Assembly (NCBI GenBank): GCA_964555285.1
Contig: CAZKRM010000012.1
Span: forward strand, 21,074-85,073
Length of the DNA: 64,000 nucleotides
Source: JBBIQV01 sp964555285
GTDB taxonomy: Bacteria; Nitrospirota; Nitrospiria; Nitrospirales; Nitrospiraceae
Direction: 5' to 3'
The notes below the pieces were generated by a model that did not search any database, was not told the origin of the DNA, and worked only from the letters and a program-made list of their open reading frames with translations. Below are positions 33,869 through 41,266 of the stretch, piece by piece (the first letter of the stretch is position 1; every line of letters begins with the position of its first letter). A program made the position numbers and the translations under genes.

Positions 33869-34576
33869 CTAGAACAATCCAGACAATGCCCGTGTGAGCC
33901 CCTGAGTCAAAGCTGGAGCCGCTTCCTCATATTTCAAATTCATCTGGTTCGCCGAGCTGACAACCCGGGTACGATACTTCTTCTGCTTCGTCACTTCAGA
34001 AGTGGTTTGTTGTTGTGTGCCCCCAATTCCTTGCTTTATGTTTTGCTGGCTATCTTGCCGTACAATCACCCCCTCAGCCGCTTTCTCGACCAGCTGGACG
34101 TCCGTTATCACTACAAACACTATATCTTTCCCCGCAAATAATGCCGTTAGGTCTGTCTGCGGTCCGCCTCGTCTTCCGGAACTCACCGTAATCGGAGCGC
34201 CGTAACCACCGTTCAAAGCGGCCGTGGCAGCCGTCTGGTCAGTTTTTGACACCTGAAGCACATTGGCTTGAAGCCGATAATAGGCCTCGTCAGGATTCTG
34301 GGTCACACGATAGCCTCTCTTTGCCAAGGCCTCCTTGATCGGCCCTTCGAGATCAAAATTGTCTTTGTCCGAGGTATTGCGAACCTCGAGATAGATCACT
34401 TTCTTGTCCGGCCCCACCGGATCGAGAAAGATCGTCTCGCTCATCTTGGTCTGCACATCGATACTCTCTTTTCTCATCTTCTCCAATTCGGCGCATCCGG
34501 ACAGAAATATGAGCGAGAGTCCCCCGAGACCGAATCGAATAAGAACACTCGTATTGTGACTGTTCATCCGACCCAT
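33869..34576 (-). CDS. TraT-like outer-membrane lipoprotein (complement-resistance/surface-exclusion family)
   Basis: About 235 residues from ATG 34576 with AAGGAGGT upstream. Lipobox LSGC with Cys 28. Family stretches: SIDVQTKMSETIFLDPV, VYLEVRNTSDKDNFDL, GYRVTQNPDEAYYRLQANVLQV, VITDVQLVEKA, and near the end YRTRVVSSANQMNLKYEEAAPAL. TraT of F plasmids gives surface exclusion and serum resistance. The Gly/Ala-rich hydrophobic segment of plasmid TraT looks short here (NGGYGAPITVSSGRRGG). No conjugation genes are nearby. Confidence 0.82.
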   Translation of the reverse strand: MGRMNSHNTSVLIRFGLGGLSLIFLSGCAELEKMRKESIDVQTKMSETIFLDPVGPDKKVIYLEVRNTSDKDNFDLEGPIKEALAKRGYRVTQNPDEAYYRLQANVLQVSKTDQTAATAALNGGYGAPITVSSGRRGGPQTDLTALFAGKDIVFVVITDVQLVEKAAEGVIVRQDSQQNIKQGIGGTQQQTTSEVTKQKKYRTRVVSSANQMNLKYEEAAPALTQGLTRALSGLF

Positions 34577-34775
34577 CGCTGACCTCCTTGGTAGTTGTTG
34601 GTTGGCTCGTTGCACCGCCTTGCGTGACAGAACGGCGATACAGTTTCTGGAATCATTTTAGGTCTCGAATATTTCGCACGGAAATGCGTGAAATATGTGA
34701 GATGATCTTCGTCACGGCATGCCACCACGTCCTGAATTTATAGAAGCGCCTCGTGCTCGGCTTCGGACAACCATC

Positions 34776-34850
34776 TCACTGCGCCACATAGACATAGGCC
34801 GCTCCGCTGAAGGTCGCGCCGTTGTTCGTTTGGTTCCCATCCACACCTAC
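34776..34850 (-). pseudogene. Orphan C-terminal end of an FG-GAP-like repeat protein
   Basis: 25 codons ending in TGA read GVDGNQTNNGATFSGAAYVYVAQ, a typical FG-GAP beta-propeller repeat end. Nothing in front of it encodes the rest. The surrounding 34577-35213 has no complete gene; beyond this fragment I see a GTGA microsatellite and no supported coding sequence. Confidence 0.5.
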
Positions 34851-34905
34851 AGCCTAGCTCAGAAACAGAAGTGATGAGGGTCGAGGAGCGGTAAGGAGAC
34901 TATTT

Positions 34906-34944
34906 GTGAGTGAGTGAGTGAGTGAGTGAGTGAGTGAGTGAGTG
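34906..34944. repeat. GTGA tetranucleotide microsatellite
   Basis: 39 bases of uninterrupted tandem GTGA (just under ten copies). It lies in a gene-poor stretch. Such tracts can change length by slippage; no gene whose frame would be switched is recognised. Confidence 0.85.
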
Positions 34945-35213
34945 CAAGCAGGAAGCCATACGTGCTGGAGAGTGGCGGAGCGCTTGGGACCAGTCAGCGT
35001 CACAAAAGCCCTCGCGGATGAAACGGTGGGGAAGCAGAACCGGCGGGCAGATACTACCTGAACGCCATCGTGTTTATCAATACCTCACAAACCGAGCTAA
35101 GAGCACACTGCTCCAACAGTCATGCCTGTCTGGAGGCACAGAGGCCCCACCATGAGGCTTATTGGTTGATGGTTCAGAGAAGCTGATCGCGGAAGGCTGA
35201 GAGCCAATGGCTA

Positions 35214-35589
35214 GAAGAACGCCATGCTGGCGTGGGTCACGGTGGAATTATACTGATCGGTGATCCCGCGGTCGTAGCGCAGCACTCCCTCTCTGCCAAC
35301 ATGAGTGAGACACTGCCCCCCCAGAGTTTAATGTAGAGGGTGGAGCAAGGAAGTGCGTTGATGGAACGTCTCACTGCAGCGGTTGGGATACCGGAGGTGG
35401 AAGTGGCAGAGAAGGCGGCCAGACGGCGGTTCAGCGCGGAGTACAAGCGCGCGGTGCTCAAGGAGGCGGCTACCTGCGGGCCGGGAGAGATCGGGGCCTT
35501 GCTGCGGCGGGAGGGGGTGTACAGCTCCCACCTGTCGGTGTGGCCCCTTTTCCGCTTGGATCAATCGTAGCAGTGAGTAGATGGGCGAG
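35214..35589 (-). pseudogene. Remnant 1 of the Memo gene 3' end, split by an IS fragment
   Basis: 35214-35294 matches the last codons of the Memo-like gene at 37533-38792 (inside this: GAATTATACTGATCGGTGAT, then GCGGTCGTAGCGCA). 35544-35589 matches the next part of the same gene (TTCCGCTTGGATCAATC...). Between the two halves lies ~250 bases with an IS transposase fragment. This copy is more diverged than the other extra copy. Confidence 0.7.
35361..35543 (+). pseudogene. IS3-type transposase OrfA fragment (helix-turn-helix part)
   Basis: From ATG 35361: RRRFSAEYKRAVLKEAATCGPGEIGALLRREGVYSSHL is the N-terminal HTH segment common in IS3-like OrfA transposases. It stops after SVW, where Memo-derived sequence resumes. 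Only a fragment of the IS remains. Confidence 0.65.
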
Positions 35590-35712
35590 TTGTGAGTTCT
35601 GATGGCAACCGGGAGAGAACTGTGCACGATCCGCGCCCACTAGCACCCGGGACGGTCAAAACGGATGTCCCGCAGAGCCGACCACGCGACACGCCAACGC
35701 CCTGCTTGACGA

Positions 35713-35731
35713 GTATCTCGATTCGAGATAC
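35713..35731. promoter_or_regulatory. Inverted repeat upstream of higB, likely operator
   Basis: 8-bp perfect arms GTATCTCG / CGAGATAC around ATT, ten bases before the higB GTG. HigA-type antitoxins repress their operon at such palindromes; function here is inferred. Confidence 0.45.
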
Positions 35732-35740
35732 CATAACCAG

Positions 35741-36028
35741 GTGCATATCATCACGCGAAGGCGCCTGGAGGACTTCTGGCAGACCCATCCCGATGCGCGC
35801 TCGCCGTTGGAACATTGGTTCGCCATGATGCGCAAGACCGACTATGCCTCATTCGCCGCTCTGCGGATCACCTTTCCCTCAGCGGACCATGTCCATCGGT
35901 TCACAGTCTTCAACATCGGAGGCAACAAGTTTCGCCTGATCGCAGCTATTCACTATAACCGGAAGAAAGTCTACATCCGGCACGTGCTGACGCATGCAGA
36001 GTACGACCGGGCCGGCTGGAGGACCTGA
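35741..36028 (+). CDS. higB: HigB-type toxin (mRNA interferase)
   Basis: 95 residues of the HigB toxin family: HIITRRRLEDFWQTHPDARSPLEHWFAMMRKTDYASFAAL, then VFNIGGNKFRLIAAIHYNRKKVYIRHVLTHAEYDR. The GTG start matches the family beginning. HigB cleaves mRNA on the ribosome. The gene is followed after three bases by the HigA antitoxin gene. Confidence 0.88.
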   Translation: MHIITRRRLEDFWQTHPDARSPLEHWFAMMRKTDYASFAALRITFPSADHVHRFTVFNIGGNKFRLIAAIHYNRKKVYIRHVLTHAEYDRAGWRT

Positions 36029-36031
36029 CTG

Positions 36032-36505
36032 ATGCTTGCCAAATATATTCATGAAGCCAACGCCGACTACCGGCGCATTCGGCAACGGATTCCGCTCGGG
36101 CCGTTGCGGACAGCAGCCGAATACCATCGAGCGGTCGCCGTTCTCGATGACATCGTAGACGAAATTGGCCAGCAGGAGACCCATCCCCTGGCCGATCTGG
36201 CTGAAACCCTGGCGCTCGCCATCGAGGCATATGAAGACATCCATGTGCGTATTCCTGGCGCACCAGGCCCTGCGATCCTCCGCACGTTAATGGAGGAGCA
36301 TGGATTGTCGCAATCGGGCCTTCCTGAGATCGGCAGCCAGGGCGTTGTCTCGGAAATCTTGTCCGGCAAGCGCGACTTGAACGTGCGCCAAATCGCAAGA
36401 CTCGCCACCCGATTCGGCGTCTCACCTGCGTTGTTCGTACAAACTCCCACCCCTGCGCGTCCGACGCCACGGACAAGAAAACGAGCCCTCGCCGGAAGGA
36501 AGTAG
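36032..36505 (+). CDS. higA: HigA-type antitoxin with C-terminal HTH
   Basis: 157 residues: an N-terminal helical part (AEYHRAVAVLDDIVDEIG), then an XRE-like HTH (AILRTLMEEHGLSQSGLPEIGSQGVVSEILSGKRDLNVRQIARLATRFGVSPALFV). It neutralises HigB and probably binds the inverted repeat upstream of higB. Basic tail at the end. Confidence 0.87.
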   Translation: MLAKYIHEANADYRRIRQRIPLGPLRTAAEYHRAVAVLDDIVDEIGQQETHPLADLAETLALAIEAYEDIHVRIPGAPGPAILRTLMEEHGLSQSGLPEIGSQGVVSEILSGKRDLNVRQIARLATRFGVSPALFVQTPTPARPTPRTRKRALAGRK

Positions 36506-36514
36506 CAGCCTTTA

Positions 36515-36776
36515 TCAGAAGAACGCCATCGAGGCGTAGGTGACTGTCGAATTATACTGATCGGTGATCCCGCGGTCGTAGCGCAACACCTCTCCCTTTT
36601 CCGCTTGAATCAACCGCAACAATGAATAGATCGGCGAGAAGCCGGAGATCCGGCGCTGGTCGTTCTCTTTCTGGATGTAGGCCGCGAACTCGTCCGGCTT
36701 GAGTTCTTCCACGGGCTTGAGCATTTCCAAATCGCACTGCATCGATCGATGGAACGAGAAGTCGGTCGGCGGGGCC
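36515..36776 (-). pseudogene. Remnant 2 of the Memo gene 3' end
   Basis: 36549-36776 is identical, as far as I can read, to 37579-37806, the last quarter of the Memo-like gene (228 bases, no mismatch). The outermost bases at the 3' end differ. The fragment begins in the middle of the gene, so no protein of its own is expected. It separates the higBA pair from the mazF pair. Confidence 0.85.
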
Positions 36777-36806
36777 ACGTTTCACGTGAATTTCTGAAAA
36801 GCGCCT

Positions 36807-37145
36807 TTAGAGCCCCAGCCAGAACCGCAAGGCGCTGTCGAGCGCTCCCTGATCAGCAGCGGTGAGACGACCAAAGCGACGATTGATACGTGCTCGGTCC
36901 AACGTGAACAGTCCACGCTTCACAGCGCTTGGAAACAGCAGTCCAGCGCCTTTCCAATCCACCAAGGCAAATTCGCCAGGCTGTAGATGTTCCAGTTGGG
37001 AGGTAAGCGGAAGAAGCAAGAGGTCAACGGAGGGATGGGGTGCACTGACGACAACAGCCGGTCGTTGTTTCATCCCCGTGAAATCCGAGAAGGGCAAGGT
37101 GACCAGGACAATATCGCCCCGGTCATAGCTTGTCGTACTCGGCAT
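36807..37145 (-). CDS. MazF/PemK-type toxin
   Basis: 112 residues of the MazF/PemK SH3-like fold: YDRGDIVLVTLPFSDFTGMKQRPAVVVS, LLPLTSQLEHLQPGEFALVDWKGAGLLFPSAVKRGLFTLDRARINRRFGRLT. It is an mRNA endoribonuclease. Its start overlaps the upstream antitoxin gene by 23 bases. Confidence 0.87.
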   Translation of the reverse strand: MPSTTSYDRGDIVLVTLPFSDFTGMKQRPAVVVSAPHPSVDLLLLPLTSQLEHLQPGEFALVDWKGAGLLFPSAVKRGLFTLDRARINRRFGRLTAADQGALDSALRFWLGL

Positions 37146-37329
37146 CGCGAGGATTGTCCCATATACGCGTTAGGCTGGGTAAGGAAGCAAGAAACACATC
37201 GGTCCGGAGAGCCTTGAGTTCCTCCTGCGAATCAGGGATGACCACTTCGACCGGGGTATTGGCCGAAAGCGACACGGGCTCATCTAAGACGACCTTCTCT
37301 CCATCATAGTGAGCGGATACGTGCCTCAT
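37123..37329 (-). CDS. Small antitoxin partner of the MazF-type toxin
   Basis: 68 residues: HVSAHYDGEKVVLDEPVSLSANTPVEVVIPDSQEELKALRTD, a short beta-rich N-terminal part typical of DUF2281/DUF104-like antitoxins, then a helical tail. It precedes mazF and overlaps it, which is the usual order. Binding of the toxin is inferred from position. Confidence 0.75.
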   Translation of the reverse strand: MRHVSAHYDGEKVVLDEPVSLSANTPVEVVIPDSQEELKALRTDVFLASLPSLTRIWDNPRDAEYDKL

Positions 37330-37400
37330 CGTCTCTACTTCCTCCCGGAACGGTTAACCCCGACAAGCTTCATTCTATTGGCGCCCTCGAAGCCTGTCAA

Positions 37401-37428
37401 CTTGGCTCGTGTTACTTGGCTCGTGTTA
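37401..37428. repeat. Two tandem 14-bp repeats
   Basis: CTTGGCTCGTGTTA occurs twice back to back directly in front of the FadL end fragment. Likely a recombination scar. Confidence 0.6.
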
Positions 37429-37434
37429 TTGGGC

Positions 37435-37536
37435 GACAATACCCAGGCAGTGACCGGCAGTCCCAATCCCACCGTGAACGGTACCTACCGCACGACAAAC
37501 CATGCTGGGGACGTAACGTCTCGTGTGGTCTACTAG
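37435..37536 (+). pseudogene. Orphan C-terminal end of a FadL/OmpP1 protein
   Basis: 34 codons (QAVTGSPNPTVNGTYRTTNHAGDVTSRVVY) match the very end of the FadL-like pseudogene at 14666-16042 (RTVTGSPDPNVDGTYKTTNHVGSVTLRVNF) but are on the other strand and lack the rest. Its stop touches the stop of the Memo gene. Confidence 0.6.
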
Positions 37537-38792
37537 ACTGGTGAACAGAAAAACGCCATGCTGGCGTAGGTCACAGTGGAATTATACTGATCGGTGATCC
37601 CGCGGTCGTAGCGCAACACCTCTCCCTTTTCCGCTTGAATCAACCGCAACAATGAATAGATCGGCGAGAAGCCGGAGATCCGGCGCTGGTCGTTCTCTTT
37701 CTGGATGTAGGCCGCGAACTCGTCCGGCTTGAGTTCTTCCACGGGCTTGAGCATTTCCAAATCGCACTGCATCGATCGATGGAACGAGAAGTCGGTCGGC
37801 GGGGCCGAGTCGCCGTACCGCATGCCGAGATGCGCCAGTTCGGCCCCGGCGATCACACAGTAGTCCCGGCCTGACTCGACCAGCACAGTCCGCAGCCCGG
37901 TCAGAAATTGTTCAACGGATTGGCGAACGGCTTCATCTCGAAGACTCGATGCCGAGAAGGACGTCAGGATCGGCACAATCGTGATCCGCTTCTTCGAGCC
38001 CACCAGATGCTGGAGAAACGGCAGTTGGAATTCAATCGCATGCTCGGCTTGATGACAGAGATCCTCCGCAAAGAACTGCGGCATCTGAGCCTTGAGCGCC
38101 CCGACAATTGCCTGATCTGTGGCGACCACGCCGAGCGGCGTCTCGAAATCCTTGTCCGTGACGGCGAATAGATGGTCCAATCCGGCGTGTGCGGTGCCGA
38201 CGATCACGAACAGGTCCGGTGCCTCCGCTTCTTGCAGTTCTTTGTACGCCCAGGCATAGACAGGGCCGGCTTGCTTGAGATCGTACGTCGGGGCAACAAG
38301 GCCCTTGATCTTCTTGCCGCGATCCTCCGATGCCTTGATCTCAGGCCCTTCTTTCGACGAAAAGAAGCCGTCGAGTTGTTTTCTGAGCTTGGCCGCGTCC
38401 GCTTCGTAGCTACGTCCGGCAAACGCGGCCTTCCGAAGCGGGCTTTGTCGATATTCGTTCTGGGCCTGCTGCTGCGCCGCTTCGGCCCGATCGCCTTCCA
38501 GAAAGAGTTTCTGGTCGAGATCCACTACAAGCTGTTCGACCTTATTCGGCGTCAGGAACTCGCCGAAGCGCTTCAAGTAGAGAGCGCCGATTTCCTGAAT
38601 GGAGTGTTCTCCGTCGAAATGTTGGACGATAAAAAAGTAGTTGAGCGGCAGGACGAGCTTATCCTTGCTCAGTCCTGTCGGGTCCCAGAGCACGATGTAC
38701 TGCTCCTCCCCTTCCTTGATAGGAGAGAACTGAAGATTGCGCAGCACCGGGTACTGCTTGGGATCTTTGATAGTCGGTGTTGTCCGATTCAT
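37533..38792 (-). CDS. Memo-domain protein (AmmeMemoRadiSam system protein B family)
   Basis: 419 residues. An N-terminal ~130-residue part (YPVLRNLQFSPIKEGEEQYIVLWDPTGLSKDKLVLPLNYFFIVQHFDGEHSIQEI) resembles a PqqD-like helical module, then a Memo/LigB-like domain: KIKGLVAPTYDLKQAGPVYAWAYKEL, FVIVGTAHAGLDHLFAVT, EHAIEFQLPFLQHLVGS, VIAGAELAHLGMRYGD and ending DRGITDQYNSTVTYASMAFF. Memo proteins are related to aromatic-ring dioxygenases; in AmmeMemoRadiSam clusters they travel with AMMECR1 and a radical-SAM protein, none of which is here. It follows the GlmL operon by 63 bases on the same strand. Two partial copies of its 3' end lie downstream. Confidence 0.82.
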   Translation of the reverse strand: MNRTTPTIKDPKQYPVLRNLQFSPIKEGEEQYIVLWDPTGLSKDKLVLPLNYFFIVQHFDGEHSIQEIGALYLKRFGEFLTPNKVEQLVVDLDQKLFLEGDRAEAAQQQAQNEYRQSPLRKAAFAGRSYEADAAKLRKQLDGFFSSKEGPEIKASEDRGKKIKGLVAPTYDLKQAGPVYAWAYKELQEAEAPDLFVIVGTAHAGLDHLFAVTDKDFETPLGVVATDQAIVGALKAQMPQFFAEDLCHQAEHAIEFQLPFLQHLVGSKKRITIVPILTSFSASSLRDEAVRQSVEQFLTGLRTVLVESGRDYCVIAGAELAHLGMRYGDSAPPTDFSFHRSMQCDLEMLKPVEELKPDEFAAYIQKENDQRRISGFSPIYSLLRLIQAEKGEVLRYDRGITDQYNSTVTYASMAFFCSPV

Positions 38793-38855
38793 GGCTACCC
38801 GCGCCCCATTCTAACGGAGCGTTTCGCGAAGCTGCAACGGCAATTCAGCGAAAGG

Positions 38856-39608
38856 CTAATGCTCTTCAGGCGGCCGGCTGCCTGATCGACGGCTCAGGAT
38901 CACGAGTGTCGCGATGGTGATCGCGAGGAGCCACAGAGTTGGACGGCCATAGGAGGCATCGGAGAATTCGATCAGGTCCGTCAGGCGGCCGATCAGCAGC
39001 GACATACGAGCCATCACCGTGTAGCCGAACGCGGCGCCGAAGGCGATCATGAGGAAAAGAATTCCAGTGCGTGCCACAGCCTTGCCTGGTCCCGTGTGCT
39101 CGACGGAAAAGAAGAAGTAGAACAGGACGGAACTGACGCCGACCAAGATGATGATCGTGTTCAGACTGCCGGCAGGGTTCAGGAGGTTCCAGGTAAAGGT
39201 AAGGCCCTCCCCCGGCACGAGCATCAGCAGCGGGCGGACCGTGTCCTCGATCTGCTTGAGGATGTACGACGAAATCACGCGCGGGATGGCTAAGCCGGAC
39301 CCGACTCCGACGATGAAGGCGAAGGCGTAGCGGGACAGCCAGGCAGCTTTGGGCACATAGCGCGTGAGCATCAGCATGCCGATGGCGACCGGGATCGACA
39401 GGGCCCACTCCCCGTTCTCGACGATCGGCTTCCAGATGAGATGCACGATCACGGTGTCGTAGGTCTTGACGATGGTATAGCCGACCGACACGCCGACGTA
39501 GAGGTTCTCCGCCAGCTTGAACAGCGGGTTGTCTTTGTAGAGAAACGAGAAGATGAAGAGGGTCAACCCCGTCGCCACCCACGCGCCGATGATCGTTTCA
39601 GCCAGCAC
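38856..39608 (-). CDS. Polytopic membrane protein of the GlmL/DUF6754 operon
   Basis: 250 residues with about seven hydrophobic segments (for example GAWVATGLTLFIFSFLY, AIGMLMLTRYVP, FAFIVGVGSGLAIP, LNTIIILVGVSSVLFYFFFS, GILFLMIAFGAAFGYTVMA, LWLLAITIATLVIL). No known family recognised. The previous gene ends one base before the repeat at 39660-39749, which separates the two. Inferred component of an inner-membrane complex. Confidence 0.75.
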   Translation of the reverse strand: MLAETIIGAWVATGLTLFIFSFLYKDNPLFKLAENLYVGVSVGYTIVKTYDTVIVHLIWKPIVENGEWALSIPVAIGMLMLTRYVPKAAWLSRYAFAFIVGVGSGLAIPRVISSYILKQIEDTVRPLLMLVPGEGLTFTWNLLNPAGSLNTIIILVGVSSVLFYFFFSVEHTGPGKAVARTGILFLMIAFGAAFGYTVMARMSLLIGRLTDLIEFSDASYGRPTLWLLAITIATLVILSRRSGSRPPEEH

Positions 39609-39659
39609 TAGATTATCCTTTACACTCTGAAATCAACATCCGCCTCCCCAACTCAACTG

Positions 39660-39749
39660 GTGGCCTGGATGAGTCCCCAACTGCGCGCGTCCAACGAGGT
39701 CCTTCCGAGGGCGCGCGTTGTGCGAGCACAGGGGACTCATCCAGGCCAC
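39660..39749. repeat. Hairpin repeat element (19-bp inverted ends)
   Basis: Perfect inverted arms 39660-39678 and 39731-39749 (GTGGCCTGGATGAGTCCCC and complement). The 52-base core contains GCGCGCGTCCAACGAGG and GGCGCGCGTTGTGCGAGCACA, also found in the element at 45991-46233. It begins one base behind the stop codon of the gene at 39751-40593. It would form a long stem-loop in the mRNA. Confidence 0.75.
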
Positions 39750-39750
39750 T

Positions 39751-40593
39751 TTATCCCCCCTGCTGCTTGGCCGCCTGGCGCAACGACAGATAGAACATAT
39801 TGCACATGATGACGAGCACGATGATGGCGAGATGGGTGGCCGACTGCGCATCCATCCCTGCGACGGCCTTGCCCTTCCGGCCGATGAGGCTTTCGTATTC
39901 CGCTGCACCGCGCAAGCCGCCGATCAGGCCGTTGATCTGGCCGCTTCGCAACAGCGGGTAGAGCCCCGGCGCCATCACACCGGTGCAGCCGCCGCCGAGC
40001 TCGAACTTGTATTTGTCCTTGCCGAACACATACCACGCTTCGACGCCGGGATTGCCGGCGCCCAGGCTGATGGCGTAGTTCACGTCGCGCAGGTTGGTGA
40101 TGCCTTGGAGCACCGGCAGTCCCTTGGTGGGCTTGCCGTTGTAGTCGGCTGGAAACGCGCCGTAGAGGTCCTGTCCCATATTGATGATGACGGCGCTGCC
40201 GCCGGGACTCCATCCGAGGAACACATAATCCTTCCCACTCTCCTTGCCCATCTCGCGGGCGACTTGTGTGATGACCTGGTCGGCCATGCCGGTGCCGGAC
40301 ACCCAGAGCGTCATCGCGATGACACGCAAGTTCTTTCTGAAGGCATGACGGAGCAATGCAATCGACTGGGGATGAAGTTCCGGCTTCGACGCCGGATCGA
40401 AGTCCAGCGAGAGCAGGAACACGGAGCCCTCTGGCAGCGCCTCGATGTAGTCATACACCCCGCGCACCTCCGGCGAAATCTTGATGGGCAAGCCGACCGG
40501 ATAGAGCAGCGGCAACAGCGTGCAGAGGCCGATCACCAAGAAGATGATCCGCCGGTCGATCTTCAACATGCGCTCAGCGAAAGTCATGACCAC
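39751..40593 (-). CDS. Membrane-anchored protein of the GlmL/DUF6754 operon
   Basis: 280 residues; two hydrophobic segments, one near the N-terminus (IIFLVIGLCTLLPLLYP) and one at the C-terminus (LAIIVLVIMCNMFYLSL), flanking a soluble domain of ~200 residues (VYDYIEALPEGSVFLLSLDFDPASKPELHPQSIALLRHAFRKNLRVIAM; GKDYVFLGWSPGGSAVIINMG). No family recognised. The start may be two codons downstream (MTFAERM). Upstream neighbour ends 22 bases before. Confidence 0.72.
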   Translation of the reverse strand: MVMTFAERMLKIDRRIIFLVIGLCTLLPLLYPVGLPIKISPEVRGVYDYIEALPEGSVFLLSLDFDPASKPELHPQSIALLRHAFRKNLRVIAMTLWVSGTGMADQVITQVAREMGKESGKDYVFLGWSPGGSAVIINMGQDLYGAFPADYNGKPTKGLPVLQGITNLRDVNYAISLGAGNPGVEAWYVFGKDKYKFELGGGCTGVMAPGLYPLLRSGQINGLIGGLRGAAEYESLIGRKGKAVAGMDAQSATHLAIIVLVIMCNMFYLSLRQAAKQQGG

Positions 40594-40615
40594 AACACCC
40601 CTAACCCCTTACTCA

Positions 40616-41266
40616 TCACTCCTTACCTCCCCCCAGATACGACCGCTCGACGCCGAAGATGATCTTGAAGGACAACGCCACAGTGCCGAGGCTGACACCG
40701 ATCAGAATGGCTCGCCGCACCGACGCATTCAGCACGTTCAAGATCCATTGGGACACGTCGCCGCTCAGGGGTAACAGATACTCGCCCAAAGGCACGCGCC
40801 CCATCATGACGATGACCGCCGCCACCAACAGCACCGCCGCTTCCCGACTCCTCGCGCGGAAAGAGCGGTAGGCGGCGGAGGCGATGAAGAACGCGAGGAT
40901 GGCGAACATGGTGCCCTGCAGCGGCACCATCATAAAGTTGTAGATCCAGCCGAAGGCCGTCATGGTGCCGTCCACGGCTTCTTTTCCGTTCGCCCACAGG
41001 CCGACCGCAATGGTGCCGAGCATGCCGGCGTAGAGCACGAAACTGTAGCCCCATCCCGCTTCCTTGCGCCGGATTCTGACGGCGTGGACGTGGAACAGGC
41101 TGCTGACGCCCAGAATCAGTGCAAACCCGCCGATGATCTGGAGCCACTTGGTGACGGAGGTGAGCAACTGCTCCGATGCCGGGTGCGGCACATAGTATTG
41201 CGCCGCGAACACCAAGCCTGTGATCAGCGTGATCAGGAGCGGGACCTGCCGGCGGAGAAAGATCAT
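40616..41266 (-). CDS. Polytopic membrane protein of the GlmL/DUF6754 operon
   Basis: 216 residues from ATG 41266 with about six transmembrane segments (VPLLITLITGLVFAAQYYVPH; IIGGFALILGVSSLFHVHA; YSFVLYAGMLGTIAVGLWANG; MVPLQGTMFAILAFFIASAAY; AVLLVAAVIVMMGRVPLGEYLLP; AILIGVSLGTVALSFKII). The start overlaps the stop of the DUF6754 gene (ATGA). No homology recognised beyond this arrangement. Confidence 0.78.
   Translation of the reverse strand: MIFLRRQVPLLITLITGLVFAAQYYVPHPASEQLLTSVTKWLQIIGGFALILGVSSLFHVHAVRIRRKEAGWGYSFVLYAGMLGTIAVGLWANGKEAVDGTMTAFGWIYNFMMVPLQGTMFAILAFFIASAAYRSFRARSREAAVLLVAAVIVMMGRVPLGEYLLPLSGDVSQWILNVLNASVRRAILIGVSLGTVALSFKIIFGVERSYLGGGKE

Noticed and set aside
34934..35155. 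73-codon frame starting in the GTGA tract
   Set aside because: No ribosome site, no similarity; start lies in the repeat.
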